A stretch of DNA of 64,000 bases from Candidatus Coxiella mudrowiae (GTDB lineage Bacteria; Pseudomonadota; Gammaproteobacteria; Coxiellales; Coxiellaceae): assembly GCA_001077715.1 (NCBI GenBank), contig CP011126.1:806001-870000 (forward strand). The letters run 5' to 3'. Under the pieces are notes generated by a model. It had not been told where the DNA came from and made no database searches. It saw nothing but the letters and a program-made list of their open reading frames with translations. Positions 10,997-20,105 of this stretch are shown piece after piece (position 1 is the first letter of the stretch; each line of letters starts with the position of its first letter). The translations under genes were made by a program, and so were the position numbers.

Positions 10997-11447
10997 TAAC
11001 GATGATAAGGATGATTGGCCATATATTCCAAGCTCTATAAATTTGCTCTGCAATAACAATACGAACTAATGGATGAGGCAGAGTTAATTGAGTAAGGGAA
11101 CAAACCCAATTGGCTTTTTCAAAACAAAGAGGTACAAGTCCTTCTGGACCTCCAACTAACAAATTTATTGCTCGACCTTTGTCCCGCCAGTCCGCCATTT
11201 TTTGGGATAAAATTAGTGTATTAATTTCTTCCCCAGTTCTATTAAGAACGATAATTTCACCCTCTTTAGAAATGGCTTCAAGCAGAATTTGGCTTTCTTT
11301 AAGAATTATTTTTGCGAGATCGGCGTTTTTAGTCCACCTTAATGCTGGAATTTCAATAAGATTTAAAGCGAAATTCCGAGGTAGACGATCAACATAATTG
11401 ACCCAATCTGATAACCTTTTCCCTATGGCAATGAGATTAATCTTCAT
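10953..11447 (-). CDS. rlmH: 23S rRNA pseudouridine1915 N3-methyltransferase, frameshifted tail
   Basis: RlmH of the SPOUT family methylates pseudouridine 1915 in helix 69 of 23S rRNA on the intact ribosome, using SAM. The SAM-knot residues LLVGGPEGL and the [18 protein letters not shown] helix are clear. The normal C-terminus should end in NHPYHR. Here that peptide is still encoded (stop at 10996-10998) but in a different frame: a single G appears lost at about 11028, just after the TGG codon. The present frame instead adds a foreign hydrophobic tail and overlaps mrdA by over 40 bp. The tail normally contributes to the active site, so activity is doubtful. It sits between rsfS and mrdA, as in many proteobacteria. 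Confidence 0.85.
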   Translation of the reverse strand: MKINLIAIGKRLSDWVNYVDRLPRNFALNLIEIPALRWTKNADLAKIILKESQILLEAISKEGEIIVLNRTGEEINTLILSQKMADWRDKGRAINLLVGGPEGLVPLCFEKANWVCSLTQLTLPHPLVRIVIAEQIYRAWNIWPIILIIVNDKIPTYEKSTIGP

Positions 11448-11451
11448 AACG

Positions 11452-11787
11452 TTAACGAGCGTTTTCTACCATACTCCACAACTTTTCGAGACTATAAAAA
11501 TTGCGGACTTCGGGAAGCATGATGTGGATAATCACATCATGTAGATCAATTAGGATCCATTCTGCTTCAGTTTCACCCTCTACTCCAAGAGGCCGTACTC
11601 CATTTTCTTTCGCTCGGCGAATGACCTTATCAGCTAATGCATTAGCGTGGCGTTTTGAAGTGGCACTACAAATGATGACATGATCGGCTAGATCGGTTAG
11701 GGCCGTGACGTCGAATTCGCTGATTTGTAACCCTTTTTGCTCATCTAAAGTATTAATGACTAACTTAACAAGTTCACCACTTTTCAT
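11452..11787 (-). CDS. rsfS: Ribosomal silencing factor RsfS
   Basis: RsfS (Iojap/YbeB) binds ribosomal protein uL14 and blocks 30S-50S joining when nutrients are scarce. The family core is complete: [34 protein letters not shown], and the [20 protein letters not shown] segment near the C-terminus. I start it at the ATG at 11787, giving 111 residues in line with the family; an upstream TTG at 11823 would add 12 residues with no homology. It ends 4 bp before rlmH and is the usual partner of rlmH and, in other genomes, of nadD, which lies upstream here beyond a broken lipoprotein gene. Confidence 0.93.
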   Translation of the reverse strand: MKSGELVKLVINTLDEQKGLQISEFDVTALTDLADHVIICSATSKRHANALADKVIRRAKENGVRPLGVEGETEAEWILIDLHDVIIHIMLPEVRNFYSLEKLWSMVENAR

Positions 11788-11869
11788 TGGCTGTGTATTA
11801 CTCCATAAGGTAAAAATTCTCAATCATAGCTGGATTCCTCATTCCGAACAAGCTGGATCGGGGGAAGAG

Positions 11870-12357
11870 TTAAGGGCTACTCGTTAAGCTCAAAATGTTA
11901 GCCGAAAATCCCGCAGAAGAGTCAAATAGGAAATAAAGAGGATTTCGGCTGTACGTTTCCAGACTCCTGGGAGTATTAAAGTATGACAATACCTTACAGG
12001 TGCGGACTGCATTGCCAAACAGCATGTCTTGCTTGCCGATAATCGTGGTAGCAACCGTACTGGTGCATCCCGAAGAAATGACAGGGGGACGACGGGTAAA
12101 TACCACAACTTACGTACCGTAACCTTTCATGATGGCGCCAATGAAGATCTCCCTCCCTATCGGGAAACCCGAACAGGTTGATAACAACCCAGACCCCTCG
12201 GCGATAAGAATAATATTGAGCTAATTGAGTAGATTTGTTGATTTGGGAGTTTTGCCCTGGTGTGGATAAAGTCGAACTCACAGGCAGCTAGTAGGGAAGC
12301 TACTAACAAAAGGGAAGCTACTAACAAAGTTGAAAAACACGATTTTAATTTTCCCAT
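11870..12357 (-). pseudogene. Decayed small lipoprotein
   Basis: The ATG at 12357 has a good AGGAG site 7 bp upstream and starts a signal sequence with a lipobox (LLAAC) at about residues 22-26. After about 60 residues the frame breaks, and the reading appears to continue in two other frames (pieces ending at 11994 and 11870). The family is not recognised. The signal peptide contains a perfect 18-bp duplication (LLVASL twice), which lengthens its hydrophobic core by six residues. It separates nadD from rsfS, which are adjacent in many relatives. Confidence 0.5.
12293..12328. repeat. 18-bp perfect tandem duplication
   Basis: Two identical adjacent 18-bp copies (12293-12310 and 12311-12328) inside the signal peptide of the decayed lipoprotein gene. 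The event is in frame and repeats LLVASL. Confidence 0.95.
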
Positions 12358-12476
12358 ATATTTTCTCCTCATTCCCTACATAAAACTTTAGCATATCCTT
12401 GTCCGTAAATTCGCCTACGTAAGTTATAACTAATTAATAATTAAAAAGTTATTAATTTTTTTTAAATCCAGCGCAT

Positions 12477-13118
12477 TTATCGATAAAGACCATACTTTTT
12501 TATGTATTCAAGTACGCTTTTAGGGAGCATGGATTCTACAGCCGAGTAATTACCTTTCGCTAAATAACCTCTAATTTCAGTGGCGCTAATTGGGTAAGTA
12601 TGAAGTTGTTGAAACAATATTTTTCCTGAGAGAAATTCTGCCAGATCATCAGGATCTTCGGTTCGATGTTGGAGTAAGATTTCTAACCATTTCGCGGTAG
12701 GTAAATAGTAATTTTCTCGATTTATCACGATCAAATGACAATAGGTTAAAAATTCTGTATAGTGGTGCCAGAGATTAAAATCAGCAAAAGCGGCGGTGGA
12801 AAGAATGAAACATAGGGAGTGATCGGGAAATGAATTTCGTAAATATTGGAGAGTATAAATGGTATAAGAAATTTCTTTTCTTACAACTTCGACATCATTA
12901 ACAGAAAAAATAGAACGATTACTGATAGTGTGTTTTATCATTTCTAAGCGGTCTATTGGACTGGCTATAGGTTGTGGGCGATGAGGCGGTTGTCCACAAG
13001 GGATTAATTGAATGTTTTTGAAAGTAAGTTTTTCTACTAATTGACTAAGAATGTCTATGTGTCCGTTATGAATTGGATCGAATGTTCCTCCAAATAATCC
13101 TAATAATGGGAAGCTCAT
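12477..13118 (-). CDS. nadD: Nicotinate-nucleotide adenylyltransferase
   Basis: NadD transfers AMP from ATP to nicotinate mononucleotide, giving deamido-NAD, the step before NAD synthetase. The nucleotidyltransferase motif GGTFDPIHNGH is at residues 8-18 and the second ATP motif ISATEIR lies near the C-terminus. The start chosen (ATG at 13118, 213 residues) has GGAAGG upstream and overlaps the holA stop as ATGA, so translation is coupled. The enzyme is shared by de novo and salvage routes; because nadA is broken at 35418-36366, NAD here would have to come from salvage of nicotinate or a host precursor. Complete. Confidence 0.95.
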   Translation of the reverse strand: MSFPLLGLFGGTFDPIHNGHIDILSQLVEKLTFKNIQLIPCGQPPHRPQPIASPIDRLEMIKHTISNRSIFSVNDVEVVRKEISYTIYTLQYLRNSFPDHSLCFILSTAAFADFNLWHHYTEFLTYCHLIVINRENYYLPTAKWLEILLQHRTEDPDDLAEFLSGKILFQQLHTYPISATEIRGYLAKGNYSAVESMLPKSVLEYIKKYGLYR

Positions 13119-14128
13119 CGTAATTCCTTCCCTGCAATAGCTAAACTTAATGTCTCTAATTCTTGCCAAGCATTGCCAGGAATTATCCCCTTTATAATCC
13201 AATCTACTTGTTTTGAGTGTTGCAATAATTTGGCAATAAGTTGGGGATTGAGGCGTGAGAGCGCCATTTTCAAAGGTTGCTTACGCGTTTGCCATTGCGA
13301 TGCTAATAATTGTGAGAGGGATTTTCCATTTTTAAGTTCCTTAAAAAGCATATAAAGGTTGCGTAATTCATGGGTAAGCGACCACAATACTAAAGGAGCA
13401 GCTTCTTTGTCGACAAACTTCAAAGCTAACAAAATTCGAGTAACTCGTGATATTTTACCTAACAATGCAGCTTCTGTTAAATCAAAAACCGTAAAGCATG
13501 CGTTATCATTAATGACAGTGCTTACGGATTGTGGGGGGATTGGTTTATTTTGATAAAGTAAACGCAATTTTTCTATCGCTTGTTGGGTGGCTAATAAATT
13601 TCCTTCTGTCAATTCCGCAAGAAGATTTATACTTTCCATGTCGACAGTTAGATCAAATTTTTTAAAACGTTGTGCAATCCAGGTCGGCAATTCTTGAGTG
13701 GATATTGGCCAAAGTGGGATAACCGCCCCTAATTCAGAAACAGCTTTATACCACCTGGTTTTCTGTTGTGTGGCTGTTAGTTTGTTAGTAACAATTAGCA
13801 ATCGTTTGTTAGGTGGTGGGTTCTCCAAATAGCGTAGTAATATTTGAGTTCCTCTCTCGTCAAATTTTGCTTGAGGGTTCCGTATTTCAATAAATGTTTT
13901 CTCACTGAAGAGATTGAAATTGTCGATAGCAGTGTCGAGTGCTTTCCAATTAAATCCCGTTTCAATAAAGAATAATTCTCCTTGCTGGAAGCCTTGCTGC
14001 CGGGCAGCCTTTCGAATGCTATCCCGAGTTTCTTGTACCAAAAGTGGGCTGTCTGCACATATAAGATAAATGGGTAAAAGTGATTTTTGGTTTAGATGGG
14101 TGTCAAGTTGCTTGGATGATATTTGCAT
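13115..14128 (-). CDS. holA: DNA polymerase III delta subunit
   Basis: The 337-residue delta subunit of the clamp loader, which opens the beta sliding clamp during loading at primer-template junctions. N-terminal region (about 1-140) is the AAA+-like domain without Walker motifs, as expected for delta, with the clamp-binding element near residues 70-80 (FNLFSEKTFIEIRN). The middle and C-terminal helical domains read LLAELTEGNLLATQQAIEKL and the collar region. It lies between lptE and nadD in the usual leuS-lptE-holA-nadD order and overlaps nadD by 4 bp. Intact. Confidence 0.95.
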   Translation of the reverse strand: MQISSKQLDTHLNQKSLLPIYLICADSPLLVQETRDSIRKAARQQGFQQGELFFIETGFNWKALDTAIDNFNLFSEKTFIEIRNPQAKFDERGTQILLRYLENPPPNKRLLIVTNKLTATQQKTRWYKAVSELGAVIPLWPISTQELPTWIAQRFKKFDLTVDMESINLLAELTEGNLLATQQAIEKLRLLYQNKPIPPQSVSTVINDNACFTVFDLTEAALLGKISRVTRILLALKFVDKEAAPLVLWSLTHELRNLYMLFKELKNGKSLSQLLASQWQTRKQPLKMALSRLNPQLIAKLLQHSKQVDWIIKGIIPGNAWQELETLSLAIAGKELR

Positions 14129-14151
14129 TTTACCTCCAGTTTTGCCCTTGC

Positions 14152-14173
14152 CCCCTTCCGCAAACGGAAGGGG
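14152..14173. other. Perfect 9-bp hairpin between lptE and holA
   Basis: ccccttccg and cggaagggg enclose a four-base loop in the 60-bp gap between lptE and holA. There is no T-run on either side, so it is not a standard terminator. It could stabilise or process the polycistronic mRNA, or be a short repetitive palindrome. Confidence 0.7.
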
Positions 14174-14188
14174 AAATAAAGTTCCTCA

Positions 14189-14713
14189 CTATCTCCTATG
14201 GGGGGACGGGTGGGGGAAAGTAACTAAATCTTTATAAATCAAAGACACCATCGTTCTGGTCATCTCTTGCTTCATTAGTCGGGTAGCGTTAGGAGTATAT
14301 ATTTGATTAGTATTTTGTATTAACCGACGTCGTAAAGTTAAATTTTTAGGACCCATTAATATTTGCCCGTTGACTGTTTCTAAGTCAAAGTCAACACTTA
14401 ATAAATAAGTGTAAAATGTTCCTGTGCTGCTATATAAAATAGCAGGGATGAGAGGTTCCCAATTGATATTAATAATTCGAAGGATAACCGGAGCGTCTTC
14501 TCTTGTTTTAGTTAAGTGGACGTTTAATGCTTGAAGCGTCCGGCTTAATTGAATAGTAAGTAGATCATAGGGATTAGGAGAATCAATATAAAGAATACAA
14601 AGATAGGGAGGAATATCATTGGGCGATCGTAGTTTAAATCCACATCCTGCCACTGTGCTACAAATAAGCGTACCAATTAAAAGAATGAAAATCGCTCGGA
14701 TTTTATTTGCCAT
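14189..14713 (-). CDS. lptE: LPS assembly lipoprotein LptE
   Basis: A 174-residue outer-membrane lipoprotein that plugs and stabilises the LptD barrel, through which lipopolysaccharide reaches the cell surface. Signal peptide residues 1-23 end in a lipobox (VAGC), followed at once by the family's GFKLR motif. The rest is the expected alpha/beta fold with VDFDLETVNGQILM strands. It follows leuS by 5 bp and precedes holA, the conserved order in gammaproteobacteria. Its retention shows that an LPS-bearing outer membrane is still built. Confidence 0.92.
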   Translation of the reverse strand: MANKIRAIFILLIGTLICSTVAGCGFKLRSPNDIPPYLCILYIDSPNPYDLLTIQLSRTLQALNVHLTKTREDAPVILRIININWEPLIPAILYSSTGTFYTYLLSVDFDLETVNGQILMGPKNLTLRRRLIQNTNQIYTPNATRLMKQEMTRTMVSLIYKDLVTFPHPSPHRR

Positions 14714-14718
14714 GCGTT

Positions 14719-17181
14719 TTATACCACGATGTTGACCAATTTTTGAGGTACGACAATGACTTTTTTAATTTTTTTATCAGAAATATAACGTTGGACATTA
14801 TCTTGATTTAAGGCAGCGTTTTCAATTAATTCGTCCGAAGTATCCGAAGAAACTTGAATTCGAGCTCGTAATTTCCCGTTGATTTGAACAACCATTTCAA
14901 CTTGAGAAGTTTGTAGGGCTTTTGAATTTGGCTTAGGCCAGGAAGAATTTAAAATATTTTCCCCAAATCCTAAGGATTGCCAAAGAAAGTGGGTAATATG
15001 AGGGGTAATAGGCGACAACAAGCGCAATAATATTCCTAAACCTTCATGAATTAAACGTGATTCTGCCTCATTGTCTGTGGTTAATTTTATAAGTAAATTT
15101 AAAATTTTCATTGTAGCCGAAACGACTGTATTAAATTGATAACGCTCTATATCGTTATTAGCTTGTAGTAAATGTTCGTGTACCGCTTGTCGAATGTGCT
15201 TGTGCTCAGAAGTTTCCCATTGGTAATAGTTTCGTTCTTTTTGCTTATTAATGGCTAGTAGAGTATCTTTAACCCGATCAGAGAAACTCCACAATTTTTT
15301 TAGAAAACGGTGGGCACCTTCGACACCATTATCTGACCATTCTAAATCTTGTTCTGGTGGAGCGGCAAAAATTATAAAAAGCCGAACAGTATCCGATCCG
15401 TATTTTTTTACCAATGATTGAGGGGTAACTACATTTCCTTTGGATTTTGACATTTTTGCACCATCTTTTAAAACCATCCCTTGAGTAAGTAATCGTGAAA
15501 AGGGCTCATTAGAATTTAACAAACCAAGATCTCGGAGCACTTTATGAATGAAGCGCGCGTAAAGCAAATGCATGACAGCATGTTCAATGCCTCCAACATA
15601 CTGGTCTACGGGAGTCCAATATTTAGCGCGATCATCTAGCATGGCACTATCTTGATCGGGACAAGTATAACGAGCGTAATACCAGGAGGATTCGACAAAA
15701 GTATCCATTGTATCTGTTTCACGTACAGCGGCTTTATCGCAGACCGGACATTTGGTTTTATAAAATTCGGGGCTCTCTTTTAACGGAGAGCCATGGCCAG
15801 TGGGAATTATATTTTCTGGCAAGAGGACAGGAAGTTGATTTTCGGGTACTGGAACGGTGCCGCAACTTTTGCAATAAACAATAGGAATGGGTGTTCCCCA
15901 ATAGCGTTGGCGCGAAATACCCCAATCACGCAAGCGATAATTTGTTTGTCGATTACCGCGTCTGTGGGTTTTTAAATAATCTACAATGACATCGAACGCT
16001 TTTTCTGAGTCAATCCCGTCAAATGGTCCTGAGTTAAAAAGTTTTCCGGGACTAATATAAGCGGTTTGATCGTAATTCCATTCACTCTCGTGAATAGGTT
16101 TAATAACTGGCTTAATGGGCAGATTGTATTTCAGAGCAAATGCATGATCACGTTCATCGTGAGCCGGCACTGCCATGACCTCGCCGGAAGCGTATTCCAT
16201 TAAGACAAAATTCGCAATCCAGATAGGTAATTTTTCCTGAGTGATCGGATGAATGGCAAAAAGACCCGTTGCAATGCCTTCTTTTTCTTGAGTAGCTACA
16301 TTCGCTTCCGCCACACATGTTTGTCCGCATTTTTTTAAAAAAGCAGCCACTTTTTTGCTTTTTTTAGCGCGTGCTTTTGCAAGAGGATGTTCAGGAGCTA
16401 TTACAATATACGAAACTCCCATGAGAGTATCTGGACGCGTAGTGAAAATCTCTAATTTATCGGGACTTTTTTCTAGAGCAAAAATTACTGTTGCCCCGTG
16501 AGATTGACCAATCCAATTCCGTTGCATTGTAATAACTTGTTTGGGCCACTCTTTCAATTCATCGAGATCTTTAAGAAGCTCTTCACTATAATTGGTAATT
16601 TTAAAAAACCATTGAGAGATTTCGCGCTGTTCTACAGGGACACCTGAACGCCATCCCCGTCCATTAATTACTTGCTCATTAGCTAACACGGTCTCATCAA
16701 CAGGGTCCCAATTAACGATGGAGTTTTTTTTGTAAGTGAGACCTTTTTTGTAGAGCTGGAGAAAGAGCCATTGTTCCCACCGGTAATAGCTAGGATCACA
16801 AGTAGCAATTTCTCGGGACCAATCGTAAGCAAAACCCAATTGTCTAAATTGTTTTCGCATTCTTTTTATGTTTCTACGGGTCCATTTCGCTGGAGGCAGT
16901 TTTCGTTGAATAGCGGCATTTTCTGCGGGTAGACCAAAGGCATCCCATCCCATGGATTGCAAGACATTTCGGCCTTTATGAAATTGGTAACGAGCAATTA
17001 GATCTCCAATGGTATAGTTGCGGACATGTCCCATATGGAGCTCCCCGCTTGGGTAGGGAAGCATTGCTAAACAGTAAAATTTTTCTTTGCTTAAATCTTC
17101 TTTAATTTCAAAGCATTCATTTTCTTTCCAGTAATTTTGGGCAGCTTGCTCAATATCTAATTGGGTATAGGGTGAATTCAT
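14719..17181 (-). CDS. leuS: Leucyl-tRNA synthetase
   Basis: An 820-residue class Ia synthetase that charges tRNA-Leu. The HIGH-type motif is HMGH in LPYPSGELHMGHVRNYTIGD (about residues 40-60). The CP1 editing domain occupies roughly 220-400 (TTRPDTLMG, MAVPAHDERDHAF). A zinc-ribbon-like CKSCGTVPVP and CPVCDKAA pair lies near 450-490. The KMSKS loop is KMSKSKGN, and the anticodon-binding domain fills the C-terminus. Length is slightly below E. coli (860) but no conserved block is missing. First gene of the leuS-lptE-holA-nadD operon. Confidence 0.97.
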   Translation of the reverse strand: MNSPYTQLDIEQAAQNYWKENECFEIKEDLSKEKFYCLAMLPYPSGELHMGHVRNYTIGDLIARYQFHKGRNVLQSMGWDAFGLPAENAAIQRKLPPAKWTRRNIKRMRKQFRQLGFAYDWSREIATCDPSYYRWEQWLFLQLYKKGLTYKKNSIVNWDPVDETVLANEQVINGRGWRSGVPVEQREISQWFFKITNYSEELLKDLDELKEWPKQVITMQRNWIGQSHGATVIFALEKSPDKLEIFTTRPDTLMGVSYIVIAPEHPLAKARAKKSKKVAAFLKKCGQTCVAEANVATQEKEGIATGLFAIHPITQEKLPIWIANFVLMEYASGEVMAVPAHDERDHAFALKYNLPIKPVIKPIHESEWNYDQTAYISPGKLFNSGPFDGIDSEKAFDVIVDYLKTHRRGNRQTNYRLRDWGISRQRYWGTPIPIVYCKSCGTVPVPENQLPVLLPENIIPTGHGSPLKESPEFYKTKCPVCDKAAVRETDTMDTFVESSWYYARYTCPDQDSAMLDDRAKYWTPVDQYVGGIEHAVMHLLYARFIHKVLRDLGLLNSNEPFSRLLTQGMVLKDGAKMSKSKGNVVTPQSLVKKYGSDTVRLFIIFAAPPEQDLEWSDNGVEGAHRFLKKLWSFSDRVKDTLLAINKQKERNYYQWETSEHKHIRQAVHEHLLQANNDIERYQFNTVVSATMKILNLLIKLTTDNEAESRLIHEGLGILLRLLSPITPHITHFLWQSLGFGENILNSSWPKPNSKALQTSQVEMVVQINGKLRARIQVSSDTSDELIENAALNQDNVQRYISDKKIKKVIVVPQKLVNIVV

Positions 17182-17323
17182 AGTCAGCTAGGATACCTCA
17201 GTGGTTAAGCTGATGGAAGTAGCGCCGTAGCTTAAGGAAATATTAAATTTGATTAAAAAGTTGACTATTGTTAATAATAGTCTATTGTACAAAAAATAAT
17301 TGTTAAGGTAAAGAGAGGTTTCT

Positions 17324-18660
17324 ATGGAGAGGAAGGATTTACCAAAACGGAGAGTGGTCTAGGAGCAGAATTGGTGTTTATTAGAAAAAGCAGGACTAGT
17401 TATTTGGCTCCCAAGAGTCCAATTTTATAGACCAGGGATGTTAATCCTCGTGTATCCCTCTTCATTTTTGCTCGAGAGCAAGCGTCATCAATTTTTGTTG
17501 CAGCACTTATCAAAATTAAGCCACCTGACTACTTCCCAATATGAATTTTTCTATGAGGGATTAGTAAAACGATTTGTCGATTTTTTACAGATTTTGCCTA
17601 CGAGTTTAGGGGAACCCCCTTAGGCAGTTTAATGAATGAAGGCTTATTTACGGGGGTAAATTCATTAGAAACATTACCTTTAACCAGCACTTCCCAGTGC
17701 GACTGCATAGGAACGTTATGCGGTATTCTCAACCGCTTTTCTGCTAAAGGTGGTCAATGTAGTCGTCAATCAAAAGCTTTTTATTACTGATGAAGAGGGA
17801 AATTTCGTTAATGAATGGAATCCTTTTGAGGGCCCTTTAACGGCAATCAAAAAAAAGCAGATTTTTATAAAATTATGTCTTTTTCTCTTCTGCTTATCAG
17901 CGAAATGCTTCTTCCATCACTCCTGTTTTAGCTCACTAGCTCTTATATAAAGAGGGATTTTTGTGGTTATCTAGAGCGATAGGCTAATTTTTTTCAGATG
18001 ATTGGCTACAACTCTTTAGGAGGATAGGATACGGAAGGATCTGGAAGATTTTCTATACCATTCAATTATTCAAACATGCGGGAGACGGTTTATTGATACC
18101 TTGCCTGCTATCCTCGTGTAACTTAATGAATCTCCTGCAACAGCTTACTCTAATGCTTTTGCTTTTTTACAATGGTTAAAGAAAGGATTGGAAACCAAGC
18201 AAATTAAAGTAAATATAGCCGATGCAGGAGTTCATGTAATTCGTGAAGGTATTTTTTAGAAAAAGCAGGTATATTTAAACAATATATCGATCTACACCTA
18301 AAAACACTGGTTAATCTCTTCACGGTCTACCAACAATTCGGTAATTTATTCGGTCTTACGAAATTGAGCGGTAGCAATTATCGATTTGAACAACTTTTTT
18401 TGAGAATATCCGGATTTTGAAAAAAATAAATTTAGCATCGATTTTATAAGCCCCTTGGGTACTCGAGCGAATTCAATTCGAGAGGGAGTGCTTATTGCTG
18501 ATCCTAATTTAATTTTCACTCGAAGTGACATTCCTTTGGCAACACCCTATTTAAAATCTTTACCAAACACGAATCGGCCTGAAAATATTCCTTTTATTTC
18601 TTCTAAAACCCCTGATATGATACCTAAAATAAGCTCTAAATTAATTCTAGCAAAAGAAAA
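17324..18660 (+). pseudogene. TraI_2/MobH-type relaxase-like remnant
   Basis: Pieces in several frames match, by eye, the conjugal relaxase family with TraI_2 and TraI_2_C domains. The first frame (start ATG 17324, in-frame TAG at codon 13) carries KRFVDFLQILPTS at about 17566-17605, like the start of TraI_2. The region 18150-18280 reads AFLQWLKKGLETKQIKVN then ADAGVHVIREGIF, closely resembling the C-terminal domain pattern of a WLK-GL segment followed by AxVHxVxEGxxL. There are frameshifts at about 17625, 17750, 17940 and 18260. The usual HHH metal motif of the N-terminal domain is not seen. It suggests an ancient integrative element near leuS, now dead. The attribution rests on pattern memory alone. 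Confidence 0.5.
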
Positions 18661-20105
18661 ATAATTACTATCCCTAATATAGGGTAGTAGTTCCATTTCA
18701 TTAAGGGAGTTTTTCCACTCATTGGTGTTATTTGACCCGTCAAGACAATAAGTTTATTTTGTGGAACCGATTGGTGTATTTTTCCTGAGGGATCTATAAT
18801 TGCAGTTATACCTGTGTTAGTGCTATAGATCAAATAACGTCCTGTTTCTAAAGCGCGCATCTGGGTAATTTGGAGTTGTTGAGCAGAAGCGATAGTGTCA
18901 TTAAACCAACTATCATCGCTCACTACCACGATAAATGCTTTTCCCTCCATACTATTTAGTACTTCAAATGGATAAGCAATTTCATAACAAATAAAAGGAG
19001 CAAAGGAAATATTTTTTGCATAAATAGCGGGCTGGTTCCATGGTCCGGAGCTTAAGTCTGACATAGGGATATTGAAATATTTTATTACGCTAGAAAACAA
19101 TCTGGTAAGCGGCAGATATTCTCCGAAAGGTACTAAATGACGTTTTAAATAAAGTCCATGTCCCTCACCTAAAACTGTAAGCCCATTAAAAACTTGTTGA
19201 GTTTTTTCGTGATAAATTGGAATTCCAGCAATGAGAGCTGTTTGATTTTCCTTTGCTTTTTTATTCAAGGAATCCATAAAAGAAGGAATTTGTTGAGAAT
19301 AAATAGGAATTCCGGCTTCGGGCCATACAATAATGTCACTTTGCCAGTGTTTCGATGTTTCCGCATAATAGGTGTGAAGAATTGAAAATAAGCAGTTAAT
19401 ATCCCACTTAATGGTTTGATAGATATTCCCTTGAACTATACTTACTTGAAGAATCTTTTTTTGAGGGTGGGTCCATTGTCTGGTTGTCAAACTTCCTCCC
19501 ATAAGTAGCAAAATGACAATAACAAGAACGCTTAATATTTTTATTTTGATCTCTTTATAAAAAAATAAAAGATACAGACATCCACTAATTAAAGCCACAA
19601 TTAAGGATACGCCATAGACCCCAATAAGAGGAGCAAAACCTTTTAAAGGAAAATGAATTTGGCTATACCCCAGAAAAAGCCAGGGAAAACCAGTGAACAA
19701 TTCACTTCGAAGCCATTCCCAAATTACCCACCAAGCGGGAAAAGCAAACAATGAAGTTGTCACCATTGATTTGCGACGGAAAAGTAAAGAAAAGGAAAAA
19801 CCCTGGATGGCAATAAATACTGATAAAATAAAAATAAACAGGATAGTAATTAAAACTGCTAAAGGAACATTAGCATTTCCAAATTTATGTATGCTGACAT
19901 AAATCCAGGAGGTCCCGATTCCAAAAAATCCCAAACCAAATAACCATCCTCGCCATAAACTTTGTAAAGGAGTGTAACGCTCCCAGATGGATAATAAAAT
20001 TGCTGGAGAAATAAAAGCAATTGGAAACCAATTGGCTGGCGCAAAAGCTAGAGCTAAGAGAGCGCCAGCGAGTATTGCGAAAAGGTTAAAAAAAATTTTA
20101 TTCAT
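18636..20105 (-). CDS. lnt: Apolipoprotein N-acyltransferase
   Basis: Lnt adds the third acyl chain to the N-terminal cysteine of lipoproteins in the inner membrane, a requirement for Lol sorting. About eight hydrophobic segments span residues 1-215. The nitrilase-like periplasmic domain follows with the catalytic triad: Glu in VWPEAGIP, Lys in YLKRHLVPFGEYLP and Cys in FICYEIAYP. I chose the ATG at 20105 (489 residues), which overlaps the end of the corC pseudogene; the TTG nine bases upstream is less likely. Order corC-lnt is standard. Complete, so triacylated lipoproteins such as LptE can still be made. Confidence 0.95.
   Translation of the reverse strand: MNKIFFNLFAILAGALLALAFAPANWFPIAFISPAILLSIWERYTPLQSLWRGWLFGLGFFGIGTSWIYVSIHKFGNANVPLAVLITILFIFILSVFIAIQGFSFSLLFRRKSMVTTSLFAFPAWWVIWEWLRSELFTGFPWLFLGYSQIHFPLKGFAPLIGVYGVSLIVALISGCLYLLFFYKEIKIKILSVLVIVILLLMGGSLTTRQWTHPQKKILQVSIVQGNIYQTIKWDINCLFSILHTYYAETSKHWQSDIIVWPEAGIPIYSQQIPSFMDSLNKKAKENQTALIAGIPIYHEKTQQVFNGLTVLGEGHGLYLKRHLVPFGEYLPLTRLFSSVIKYFNIPMSDLSSGPWNQPAIYAKNISFAPFICYEIAYPFEVLNSMEGKAFIVVVSDDSWFNDTIASAQQLQITQMRALETGRYLIYSTNTGITAIIDPSGKIHQSVPQNKLIVLTGQITPMSGKTPLMKWNYYPILGIVIIFLLLELI

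Noticed and set aside
11501-11887. Plus-strand frames in the rsfS region
   Set aside because: Antisense shadows of rsfS and the lipoprotein remnant.
12373-12476. AT-rich hairpin as terminator of nadD
   Set aside because: Stem is all A-T and poorly defined; could arise by chance.
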